Source: Megamerina dolium
Taxonomy: Eukaryota > Arthropoda > Insecta > Diptera > Megamerinidae
Assembly: GCA_963854835.1 (NCBI GenBank)
Contig: OY978528.1
Span: forward strand, 35,881,335 to 35,945,334
Direction of reading: 5' to 3'
DNA: 64,000 nucleotides
The notes under the pieces were generated by a model. The model had not been told where the DNA came from, did not search any database, and saw only the letters and a list, made by a program, of their open reading frames with translations. Every line of letters begins with the position of its first letter. The stretch's first letter is position 1. Below, one piece after another: positions 12,137 through 22,590 of the stretch. The position numbers were made by a program, and so were the translations under genes.

Positions 12137-13696
12137 ATGAGTGTTCAGCGCTCTCCTCTCCGGCAACGGCAATCGCCTGTTAATGTGTGTGTAAACAATA
12201 ATTTGCAATCACCCGCGCAAACCCCCCCCGATAAGTGCATTATCAGTTGATACACACTGCACAAGTGAAAGTAACAGTGCAAATATTTTGCCTGCACATA
12301 TTAAAAATTCATCAAAATTTGCAACAACAATAAATACAGACAAAAAAAATAATTTGTTCTATCGTGATATACTATCTCCCTCTATACCGTGGAGTGTACA
12401 ATGTGCTTCTCCTGCTGTAACACCAACAGCTACAACATCAAAGCAATCAAATAACGGCCCTGAAGTGCATGACCCAGTAGTTAAAGCAACTAGTGCGATG
12501 ACTAATAAAGTAGTAAAGTAAAGCGAAAAAGAAGTCCGCAAAATTCAAAACAAATGAATTCAACAAAAATTCAAAAGCAGAACACTGTCCCTATTAGTTC
12601 GGAAAATAGATACGCTCTGCTTTCAGGTGATGAAAGTGACGAAAATATTATCTCCAAGAAAAATTTCAAACCCCCACCCATTTTCTTAAGAGAACGCAAC
12701 TCAGATAAGTTGATTTCTAGAATTACAAGTCTTATAGGACCAAAGAATTTCCATGTTGTTCCTATTCGCAAAGGCCAAATTGAGGAAACAAAAGTGCAAA
12801 TCTACAGCGAAACTCATTATCGCAAAGTAATAGCGGAATTTGATGCTGTAAAAAAGAATTAATACACATATCAGCTAAAAAGTAGTAAGGGCTTAATCGT
12901 TGTACTCAAAGGCGTCGAACCCAACGTTGATATTAACGAAATCAAACTTGCCCTTCAGGAAGAAGGGTTTCAAGCCAAAACAGTATTCAACATTCTCAAC
13001 AAGAGCAATATACCTCAACCGTTATATCGTATTGAGCTTCAGCCTGAAACAAAACCCCTAAAAAAAGGTGAGGTACACCCCATATATAAAATTCGATATT
13101 TATTGCATCGCAAAATCACAATCGAAGAACCCCATAAGAGAACTGGACCTCCTCAGTGCAGCAACTGCCAAGAATATGGACATACTAAGACATATTGTAC
13201 CCTGCCAGCTGTTTGTGTGATTTGTGGAGATCTCCATAAATCAAACATATGCCCAAAATCTAAAGGCGATGCTAGCATGAAAAAATGCAGCAATTGAGGT
13301 AATCACACTGCAAATTATAGAAGTTGCCCAGTATATACAACCCTAAAGCTAAATTTCTCCGCTAGCAATCAACCTCTAAAACCAGTTGAGCAAACTCAGA
13401 TAGCCAACTCAAGTAAGAGACAAAATATTGATACAACACAATTCTTCTCTGCAATCCCAAATAAGTATCAAACCAATTCATACGCTAGCGTGTTAAAACA
13501 AAACCTACAACAACAAAGCAACGTAAATAATGAGCAGAAATACTCACTGCCAACCCAACAGCCAAGTACCCTTGAACATTTGCTTCAAACATTAATTCAG
13601 AATATGAACCAATTCATGAACTCAATGCAAACAATGATGCAAGAAATGATGAAAAATCAATCGATGTTACTCCAAACATTGCTATCCAGACCATGA
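12137..13696 (+). pseudogene. LINE ORF1 (gag-like nucleic-acid-binding protein), disrupted
   Basis: Starts at the ATG at 12137 (MSVQRSPLRQRQSPV). The frame shifts near the C run at about 12217-12230 and returns near 12505-12518, then stays in one frame to the TGA at 13694-13696 except for stops at 12860-12862 and 13295-13297. The order is a polar N-terminus, a basic patch (KVKRKRSP), a PRE_C2HC-like domain (about 12880-13130), zinc knuckles CSNCQEYGHTKTYC and CVICGDLHKSNIC, and a third knuckle in which the second cysteine position has become the TGA at 13295. The C-terminus is rich in Gln, Met and Asn. The family protein binds element RNA and forms the retrotransposition particle. The stop codon overlaps the ORF2 start (ATGA at 13693-13696). 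Confidence 0.85.
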
Positions 13697-16339
13697 GTTG
13701 TCTCAAGATATGCCACTGGAACGCCAACGGCTTAAGCCAGCACCGTTTGGAGCTAATTCAATTCCTTGAATCCAACCAGATCGACATAATGATGATATCT
13801 GAGACCCATTTCACTGACAAAAATTGCTACCAAATACTATATTACAAACTGTACACTACAAATCATCCGCATGGTAAGGCACGCGGCGGAACTGCCATAT
13901 TGATAAAAAGCAGAATAAAACATCATGTTCTCGAAGATTTCAGTAGCGTCTACTTGCAAACAACATCTATATGTCTGGAAGAATACATCTCTAAGCTAGT
14001 AATATCTGCGATATACTGTCCCCCAAGATACAGTATTACCGAACAGCAATATAAAGAATTTTTCTCAACTCTTGGTAGAAATTCCTGGTTGCTGGCGATT
14101 TCAACGCCAAACACACTCACTGGGGCTCCCGCTTAATAACTCCAAAAGGCAGAAGACTATGTTCAATAATCACTAACCACGGCTACGATGTTATTTCAAA
14201 TGGTCAACCGACATATTGGCCGACGGACAAGAGGAAAATACCCGATCTCATAGACTTTGGAATCGCCAAAGGTTTGCATATGGAAAATATCTCCACAGCG
14301 TGTAATTATGATCTATCATCTGACCACTCACCCACGGTAATATCTATAAAATCACCAAGCCCCCAAGGCAATTGCGTTAGAAAGAAAATAGACTGGTTAA
14401 AATTCAAGAAATATATAAATTCCCATCTTCCTCTGAGTACTGTATTAAGAAATGGACACGATGTAGACTCAGCACTCGAAAAATTCAACCAGCTACTCTC
14501 ACTAGCTCTCAGCTCAGCCACCTGCACAAAGGTATGCAAGCAATCAAACTATAGCCCATACACACCAGCCGATATTGAATTGCTAGTAAGACAGAAAAGA
14601 AGACTCCGAAGACAATGGCAAGAATTCAGATCACCGAATCTGAAAACACAGCTACAGCACTGCACTCGAAAGTTAAAGCAAGCCTTGAAAAATAAAAACA
14701 ACGAAGAGTTAGAAGAGCACATAGCGAAATTAACACCTGGTGAAGCGTCAGACTACTCTTTGTGGAAATCAGCAAAAAGCTCAAATCGGCCAATTCTCAC
14801 TGATTCCCCCATCCGTTTGAGTGACGGAAATTGGGCTAGAAGCAACTGTGAGAAGGGTTTGGCTTTTGCAGACCACCTAAAAAGTGTGTTTACACCCAAT
14901 CCACCCTCTTCACAGTCCTCATTACCAATATTAACTTCTCAACCTTGCTCAATAACGCTCAAAATTAAAAAAAGGACATATTCAAAGCAATTTATAAAGA
15001 TTTAAACCCAAAAAAATCACCTGGTCCAGATAAAATTACCGGTAAAATGATAAAAGAGCTACCTCCGGCTTCAGTAATTCATCTGATGCACATTTTCAAT
15101 GCTATCCTTCGTATTAAACACTATCCCAAATGCTGGAAAACTTCAAAAATTATTATGATAGCAAAACCAGGAAAAGACACGACAAAAGTTGCATCGTACA
15201 GACCTATCAGCCTCCTGCCTCTACTTTCTAAAGTATTCGAAAAGCTACTTGTCATGAATATAACTCCATTTATTAATCTCAACCAACTGATTCCTCAACA
15301 TCAGTTTGGATTTAGAAAACAGCACGGCACAATAGAACAAGTCCACCGCATTGTAACTCTGATAAGGAACACTTTTGAAGAAAAAAAGTATTGCTCAGCT
15401 GTCTTTCTTGGTATCACTCAAGCTTTCGATAAAGTATGGCACGATGGCCTTATTTACAAACTCAAACTATTACTGCCTGCAAATGTCTCCTCATTGCTTA
15501 GTAGCTACCTCACGAAAAGACAATTTCTCGTACATCACAAGGATTACACAACAAATCCATTGGATATTCACGCTGGCGTTCCTCAGGGAAGCGTTTTGGG
15601 CCCCTTACTGTATCTCTTATACACTACAGATATGCCCAGCAATAACTATACACTTATATCGACCTTTGCAGATGATACGGCAATATTGTGCACTCGCTCT
15701 AACCCCATAGAAGCTACTAAACTCCTGCAGACTCATATCGATTCTCTCGAAATCTGGCTAGCAAAATGGCGTATAAAAGTCAATGAATCAAAGAGCGTAC
15801 ATGTAACCTTCACGCTAAGGCGAGATACATGTCCCCTACTTAAAATTAATGGCCAATCAGTTCCACAATGTTCCTCAACAAAGTACTTGGGTATTCACCT
15901 CGACAGAAGGCTGACCTGGAAAAATCTCATAGAGGCAAAGAAAACTCAGATCAAGCTTAAAATGAATCAGTTATGGTGGCTGTTACACAAAAGATCAAAG
16001 TTGAATCTCGAATACAAAGTGCTATTATATAAAGCAATCCTGAAGCCAATCTGGACTTATGGTATTCAGTTTTGGGGCACCGCATCTCCCTCTAATATCG
16101 AAAAATTGCAGCGAATACAATCCAAGTGTCTGCGAATTATTGTAAACGCGCCTTGGTATATGAGGAACGTTAACATCCATCGAGATTTAAATGTATCAAC
16201 AATTTCTGAGGAAGTTGCAATGTCCTGCAGAAGCTACATTCAAAAATTACACAATCATCCGAATCCCCTTGCTAGGCAATTGTTGCTGAGCAAGGGGCAT
16301 CGTCGATTAAAAAGAAAAGACACACTGAATATGCTGTAA
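13693..16339 (+). pseudogene. LINE ORF2 (APE endonuclease and reverse transcriptase), frameshifted
   Basis: Starts at the ATG at 13693, overlapping the ORF1 stop. Endonuclease blocks are ICHWNANGL, MISETHF, GDFNAKHTHWG, IPDLIDFG and SSDHSPTV. A frameshift near 14080 lies just before the GDFNA block. A second, near 14970, separates the linker from the polymerase. Polymerase blocks are KSPGPDKITGKM, SYRPISLLPLLSKVFEKL, HQFGFRKQHGT, FLGITQAFDKVWH, AGVPQGSVLGPLLYLLY and FADDTAIL. The first aspartate of the FLD motif, a catalytic metal ligand, is Gly here but Asp in the minus-strand copy at 22591-24789. The protein would be inactive. It normally nicks target DNA and reverse-transcribes element RNA. 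Confidence 0.9.
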
Positions 16340-16506
16340 AATTGCTACATCTCGCGACTCACCAAATTGTGATGGAACGTAGGGGATATCACATAATTTT
16401 ATTTAGTTTGTAAGATTTGAATACTTATTGTTAGTTTCTTGTATTTAAGAAAGATTCAATAAAAAAAAAATAAGACAAAAAAAAAAAAAAAAAAAAAAAT
16501 TTGCAA

Positions 16507-17916
16507 GCCGATAGTATTTTAAAAATAAAACGGAAGGGTAACATTTCTTGTCCTTGTACAGCATTTTGAACCTTGCAATTATTACGTTTTGATCACAGCG
16601 TCGTCATGTGTATATGTATGCATTTCACTTTCTACTACAAAATTATGTAGTATGATTATTGGTTTTTATTACAGTTGGTTTTGTGCCAAAATGATATTAA
16701 CTTAAATTTTGTATTTATGATTAAATATCTATTGGAATTCCCGAACACAACACGCCTACATACATTCATTTCTTTTCATAATAAATATAAATACTCGTAA
16801 GAATTTTATACCGACGTAAGTAGATACATATGTATGAGTATAAATTATGACATACCAGTATTCGCAAATATCCAATGCAAGTCATTCTTGAATGACTGTT
16901 TATTTTGTAGTATACACATGTGTGAGTATTACTAATAAAACGCAATTTTTCATCCATTCGCAATGCACGTGAAATGTGAAATATAGAACGTTCACTTATA
17001 ATAAAAGTATCAGGTTAATATTAACAAACAAGAAACCAACTAGGAATTTAGTTACCCGATTCACTAAGTATTTACATGTATTACTTATATGTAAATGCAT
17101 GTATATGGTCATGTGTAAATGGTATAAATCAATTGTATATTGTGTTATATACATATATATGATAATTACTTAGGTAACATTGTAAATATGTGACATGGCA
17201 TTTAAGTATGACCTGCCCACGTTTTTTTGCGTTTGGTATTTCGCACACCATGCACGAGTAAGTTGTATTCGTAGACACATACATACACAATAGTCGTAGA
17301 TGAGCCAGACAGTAATACATAGAATGTCGGTTAAGGAAAATTTACTTCAAACTAATAAATACATTTTATAACTACAATATTGCGTATTCTATTGCCCAAT
17401 CATGTATATATACAATTTTCGTTTTCATTATACCATTTGAGGGTGACCAGATGTCAATAGCATTGATACAATACTACATATAATATATAATGATAAATTA
17501 GTACATATTTTTTTCAAAAATATTTAAATAACATTGCGACTTCTATGCCAACATTTCTATGGTTTTATTGTAAATTTTAAATATTCCGCGAACAAGTCGA
17601 AATTATCTGTATTTTCCGGATTGACCTGCATAATTTTTATAATACTCGGCAGTACAGAATGAATGAGAACACTCATAACTATTCAGAAAGTAGTCGTTTC
17701 ATGAAATAAATATTATTGCAAGAGATTATACTTTAAAATTGTGTCTTTCGCGTATTCTTTCATAAGATTTGAATTTACCAAAACATAATGTTATCAATGG
17801 AAGACTGTAAAACTATTAGGGACTATTCGAAACAGTTTTTATTTATAAGAACCACTTTAGGTAATAAAGAAATGTAGTTTTTATTTTCTTGAAACTTTGC
17901 TTTAATTTCTCTAAAT
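16507..17916. other. Non-coding stretch between LINE copies
   Basis: AT-rich with no supported gene. Short frames near 16766-17320 lack motifs and overlap each other on both strands. Confidence 0.55.
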
Positions 17917-18719
17917 TCACGAAAAGATAATTTCTCGTACATCACAAGGATTACACAACAAATCTATTGGATATTCACGCTGGCGTTCCTCAAGGAAGCG
18001 TTTTGGGCACCTTACTGGATCTCTTTGGCGCATAAAAGTCAAAGAATCAAAGAGCGTACACATAACCTACACACTAAGGCTAGATACATGTCCCCCACTC
18101 AAAATAAATGGCCAATAAAATCCACAATGTTCCTCAACAAAGTACTTGGGTATTCACCTCGACAGAAGGCTGACCTGGAACAATCACATAGATGAAAAGA
18201 AAACTCAGATCAAGCTTAAAACTAATAAGTTATGGTGGCTGCTAAACACAAGCGCAAAGTTGAATCTCAAATATAAAGTGCTATTATATAAAGCAATCTT
18301 GAAGCCAATCTGGACTTGTTCTATTCAGTTATGGGGCAGTGCATCTCCCTCGAATATAGAAAAATTGCAGCGAATACAATCCAAGTGCCTGCGAATTATT
18401 TTAAACACGCCGTGGTATATGAGGGACGTTAACATCCATCAAGATTTGAATGTACCCACAATTTCTGAGGAAGTTTCAAAGTCCTGCAGAAGCTACATTC
18501 AAAAATTACACAACCATCACTTTGCTAGGCAATTGTTGCTGAGCACAGGCCATCGACGGCTAAAAAGAAATGACACTTTGAATACGCTGTGTAATTCCTA
18601 AACCTCGCGACTCACATAATTTTAATTTAGTTTGTAAGATTTGAATACTTATTGTGAGTTTCTACGAATGGTAGAAAGATTCAATAAATTCTTAGTATTA
18701 AAAAAGAACAAAAAAAAAA
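17917..18719 (+). mobile_element. Jockey-like LINE copy B, 5'-truncated with internal deletion
   Basis: Homology to copy A begins at about 17917 (copy A position about 15510) and runs to a short poly-A near 18719. At 18025/18026 a deletion removes the segment equivalent to copy A 15619-15766 (148 bp), including the FADD catalytic block, and shifts the frame. The remaining open frame (18146-18601) encodes only the region after the polymerase core (GIHLDRRLTWNNHI, YKVLLYKAILKPIW, IEKLQRIQSKCLRII). A 5'-truncated dead copy. AAATTCA precedes the start and AAATTCA follows the tail, a weak candidate target duplication. Confidence 0.88.
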
Positions 18720-18724
18720 TTCAT

Positions 18725-19178
18725 ATGGTCAACCTAATTATCGTATAGTCAGTACACTAGTACTGCAAATATACAAATTATCTGTCAACACATGTTCATG
18801 TTTATATTCATATTTGTGTGTTAAATGCAACAAAAACAAGAGCGACAACAACGGCAGTAAAAAATATGTCAAATCACATGCATTTTCAATTCATGGTATA
18901 TTTAAATTGCAAAAAATCTAATTATTGTTAAAAACATTTATTCGTATTAAGTATACGCGAACAATTGTAGAAACAAATTATTTGCGTTTTTTTTTCCATT
19001 TTTCAACAAATATTTGTATATGAATTACAAAGTGACGTGAGCTTATTTTACTATGAGTGACTAATTCGTGAACAAGATCATTACGTATGGTGTATATGGC
19101 CCATAAAAGTCGACATTAGATACAAATGTGGACAATTTAATGAATATTGCAAAAATATGAAGTTTAAATAATCAAAAT
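18725..19178. other. Non-coding spacer
   Basis: AT-rich DNA between two LINE insertions; nothing recognisable. Confidence 0.55.
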
Positions 19179-19190
19179 AGAATAATCTTT

Positions 19191-21123
19191 GGTATGATCA
19201 GGAGTGTCGCGACGCTACCGCAGAGAAAGACGCCGCCTACAGAAGAACCCTGCGTGCAGGCGCAACGCGAGCTGTTAAGGAGCGGTATAGAGAGAAAAGG
19301 AGTGCAGAGAGACGTCTTTTCAGGCGCAAGAAGAGGGAGTTGGAAAGACGTGAGTGTGAGGAGATAGAGATGTGTACCGACAAGAATGAGACTCGAAAAT
19401 TCTTCGAAAAGATCAAGCGCCTAAGTGGAGGTTTAAATCCCGGAGCCTCTTCTTGTCGTGATGGAAATGGGAATCTGGTTACAGATGTCCAGAGTGTACT
19501 GAGCCTATGGAGGGAACACTTCTCCACGTTACTGAATGGCGATGCTACGAACAATTCCGCCAGTGGAGGAGATTGCCCGATAACCCCAATTACAGATGAT
19601 GGTGTTGATGTTCCACCACCCGACTATGACGAGGTTGAAACGGCCATTTTAAGGCTGAAGAACAACAAAGCTGCAGGTGCTGATGGCCTGCCTGCCGAGT
19701 TGTTTAAGACCGGAGGCGATGAGCTGCTCACCCGCATGCACCAGCTCATAAGCAGAATATGGTCGGATGAAGCATGCCTGATGATTGGAGGCTCAGTGTT
19801 CTCTGTCCTGTACATAAAAAAGGAGACCCCACAATTTGCGCCAACTACCGTGGAATAAGTCTCCTGAGCATCGCATACAAGGTTCTATCGAGCGTACTGT
19901 GTGAAAGGTTGAAGCCTATGCTCAGCAACCTGATTGGACCTTATCAGTGTGGCTTCAGACCTGGTAAATCCACCATCGACCAGATTTTCACACTGCGCCA
20001 AATCCTGGAGAAGACCCAAGAAAAACAGATCGACACACACCACCTATTTGTTGATTATAAAGCCGCTTTCGACAGTCCGGTAAGGGATTACCTCTACGCA
20101 ACAATGTCTGAGTTCGGTATTCCTGCAAAGCTCATTCGACTTTGTAGAATGACACTGCATAACTCTCGTTGTGCAGTGAAAATTGGGAAGGACCTCTCCG
20201 CACCGTTTAATACCGAACGGGGTTTCAGACAAGGTGATTCGTTATCGTGCGACTTCTTCAATCTTATTATGGAGAAAATAATACGAGCTGCTGATCTACG
20301 ACATAATGGCACTATCTTCAACAAAAGTGTCATGCTGTTAGCGTATGCCGACGATATTGACATAATCGGCATGAACACGCGAGCAGTCAGTGCAGCATTC
20401 TCAGAGTTGGAAAGAGAGTCGCGTCGGATGGGTCTCACGGTGAACGAGGGCAAGACGAAGTATCTAGTGTCAACAAACAAAGAGTCCCGGCGTCTTGGAC
20501 AGCACGTCACTGTTGACAACTACGCTTTTGAAGTTGTAAGGGACTTTGTCTATCTTGGAACCAGCATTAACAGCAGTAATGACGTCAGCTTGGAGATCAT
20601 GCGTAGGATAACTCTTGCTAACAGGTGTTACTTTGGGCTGAGTAAGCAATTGAAAAGTCGAGCCCTCTCTCGAAGAACGAAAACTACACTCTACAAGTCT
20701 CTCATCATGCCTGTCCTAACATATGGCGCTGAAGCCTGGACAATTTCCATCTCGGATGAGCGAATGCTTGGGGTTTTCGAGAGAAAGGTCCTACGCAGGA
20801 TCTTTGGACCTATTTGCGTTGGTGGCGAGTACCGAATAAGGTACAACCATGAGCTGTACGAGCTATATGCCGATATTGACATAGTAAAGCGCATCAAAAT
20901 CCAGCGGCTGCGCTGGCTAGGTCATGTCGAGCGAATGGAAGAACACGCTCCAGCTAAGAAGGTGTTATATTCGGAACCCGCTGGAGGACGACGCAGAAGA
21001 GGAAGACCAAACCTCCGGTGGAAAGACCAAGTACTGGAGAACCTGACGGCGCTTGGAATTTCTAACTGGCGCCAGCTAGCGAAGAACAGAGATGGCTGGC
21101 GAAGCATGTTGTTTTCGGCCTAA
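19191..21123 (+). pseudogene. RTE-like reverse transcriptase, one frameshift
   Basis: Reads open from the junction at 19191 (GMIRS is out of frame; the coding frame begins WYDQECRDAT) to a single frameshift near 19770, then open to the TAA at 21121-21123. Blocks in order: basic linker (VKERYREKRSAERRLF), NKAAGADGLPAELFK, NYRGISLLSIAYKVL, YQCGFRPGKSTIDQIFTL, FVDYKAAFDSP, GFRQGDSLSCDFFN, LLAYADDIDIIG, NEGKTKYLVS, DFVYLGTSIN, and a C-terminal LRWLGHVERMEEHAPAKK region with a basic GGRRRRGRPNLRW tail. Catalytic aspartates in FVDYKAAFD and YADD are present. The endonuclease domain is absent through 5' truncation. Encodes the polymerase half of a retrotransposon protein, not a host gene. Confidence 0.9.
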
Positions 21124-21163
21124 ATCGATATTCGGTTGTTATGGCCACATAAGTAAGTAAGTA
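19191..21163 (+). mobile_element. RTE-like LINE, 5'-truncated (copy D)
   Basis: Flanked by a perfect 12-bp duplication, AGAATAATCTTT (19179-19190 and 21164-21175). The element starts inside the linker after the endonuclease and ends about 30 nt past the stop codon with GCCACAT and an (AAGT)n tail, a very short 3' UTR without poly-A as in RTE-clade elements. It is 1973 bp long. The sequence closely matches the minus-strand copy at 60360-63358. Truncation at 5', a clean duplication and near-intact coding indicate a fairly recent target-primed insertion. Confidence 0.92.
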
Positions 21164-21175
21164 AGAATAATCTTT

Positions 21176-22032
21176 AAAAATTCAGCTATTTCCGGTACTG
21201 CAACACAATCTGGAAAAAGATTTGTCTCCTTATACTCCACAAGATTATTCTTATTAAAACAATATTAATGATATGTACTGCGACCGAAAGATCTTTTGCA
21301 ATCCGCACAAGATTTACAATTCTTCTGTAGGCCTTTCCACATTATTTATGTTTCTTTTTAATTGGTATTTATTTCAGCCATATTGGTTATAGTACTTACA
21401 TTTATATTTATCTAGCCATGAGATGTAAGAACACGTAAATTTTACTAGATATACTCATATGCTAAATCAGAAGAAATTCAATTAAACGAAAATATCCATC
21501 CTTTTTCATCATTTATACGACAATGTACAATATATGCTTTAGTTTCCTCTTTTACTCGCATAGCACTTCAATAATAATATTAGTCATAATCATCATCATC
21601 GTCTATATTTGGGCTTGTGTGTAATAAATATAAGTACATGTATTTAAGTAATAATAATAAACTTTAGTTTAGAAAAAACAAGAAACTTTCTTTTTGTTTT
21701 CAATATTTCATGCTTCAGTAGTTTGCTTGATAACATAATAATTTGTTGCCCATACATTTCCGATAATAATTTTCTGCTGCCGATGTTAGTACGACTACGT
21801 ACATACCTACATATGCTGGTATAACTACGAACATGATGGTTGGCGGATGGCCTTTTAAATTTGTATATATAAATATGTTTTTGTTTGTGAATTTTTCAAT
21901 TTTACTCTGTTGTTGTTAATTTCATTTTTATCGTTGTTCTTGTTGCGACATTTTCGTTTGGTTGTGTTTTTGTCTTCTCTTTTTATACTTCCCCACCCAA
22001 AGTCATTATGCTATGTTGGAATTCTGTTTCTT

Positions 22033-22063
<31 letters not shown>

Positions 22064-22581
22064 ATAATGCAATTTATATTTTTCATGGTTCATAGTACAA
22101 TATATAAATATACAACATACTCGTGCGAGTACATAATTCACTCCATAAAATTGTTATATAGACATACGACTACATACATACATATTTCATTGAATATTGC
22201 GGCTTGACACTTTAAATTTTTATGTACATACATATGTATGTATGGGCATTAAAAGTTATGAAATATTATTTTATTGATTTGATTGATTGACTGATTGCAT
22301 GCTTGTACGTTGCGGTTTGCTTGTCGTCTACTGAAGAAAGAGGAGAAAATAAAAAAGAAACAATGCATGCACGATAACAACAAAAACCATAGCTACTTGA
22401 TAAATGGGCCGTGGTGCATAAATATGCAAATATATTGTTTATAGTCTGTCAAATTTAATACGTTTAATGACCGATCAATCGGCCAATCAAACACGACCTT
22501 TATAAAGTTATAAAAATCTTTATTGCATAATATTTTATTTCTATATGAGGTACTCGTCAAACCCATAAACACTATGTTTAA
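21176..22581. other. Non-coding stretch with a TTC microsatellite
   Basis: No gene is supported. The overlapping frames at 21910-22207 arise from T-rich DNA around the (TTC)n run. Confidence 0.6.
22028..22062. repeat. (TTC)n microsatellite, about 11.5 units
   Basis: An uninterrupted TTC run of about 35 bp. No coding potential is implied. Confidence 0.95.
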
Positions 22582-22590
22582 GAGTTTATT

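Larger units (their letters stand above)
12121..16499 (+). mobile_element. Nearly full-length Jockey-clade LINE (copy A)
   Basis: A two-ORF non-LTR retrotransposon. ORF1 is gag-like with zinc knuckles and ORF2 carries an APE endonuclease and reverse transcriptase. The coding region is followed by a short 3' UTR, an AATAAA-like signal near 16457 and a poly-A tail ending about 16499. AATTTGCAA occurs just before the inferred 5' end (12112-12120) and again straight after the tail (about 16498-16506), a probable 8-9-bp target duplication. Both ORFs are interrupted. Two further copies of the family are in the window (17917-18719 and 22591-24789). Classification as Jockey-like rests on gene order, the PRE_C2HC-type gag region and poly-A. 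Confidence 0.9.

Noticed and set aside
21910..22207. Leu/Phe-rich ORFs
   Set aside because: They are translations of the (TTC)n microsatellite and T-rich flanks.
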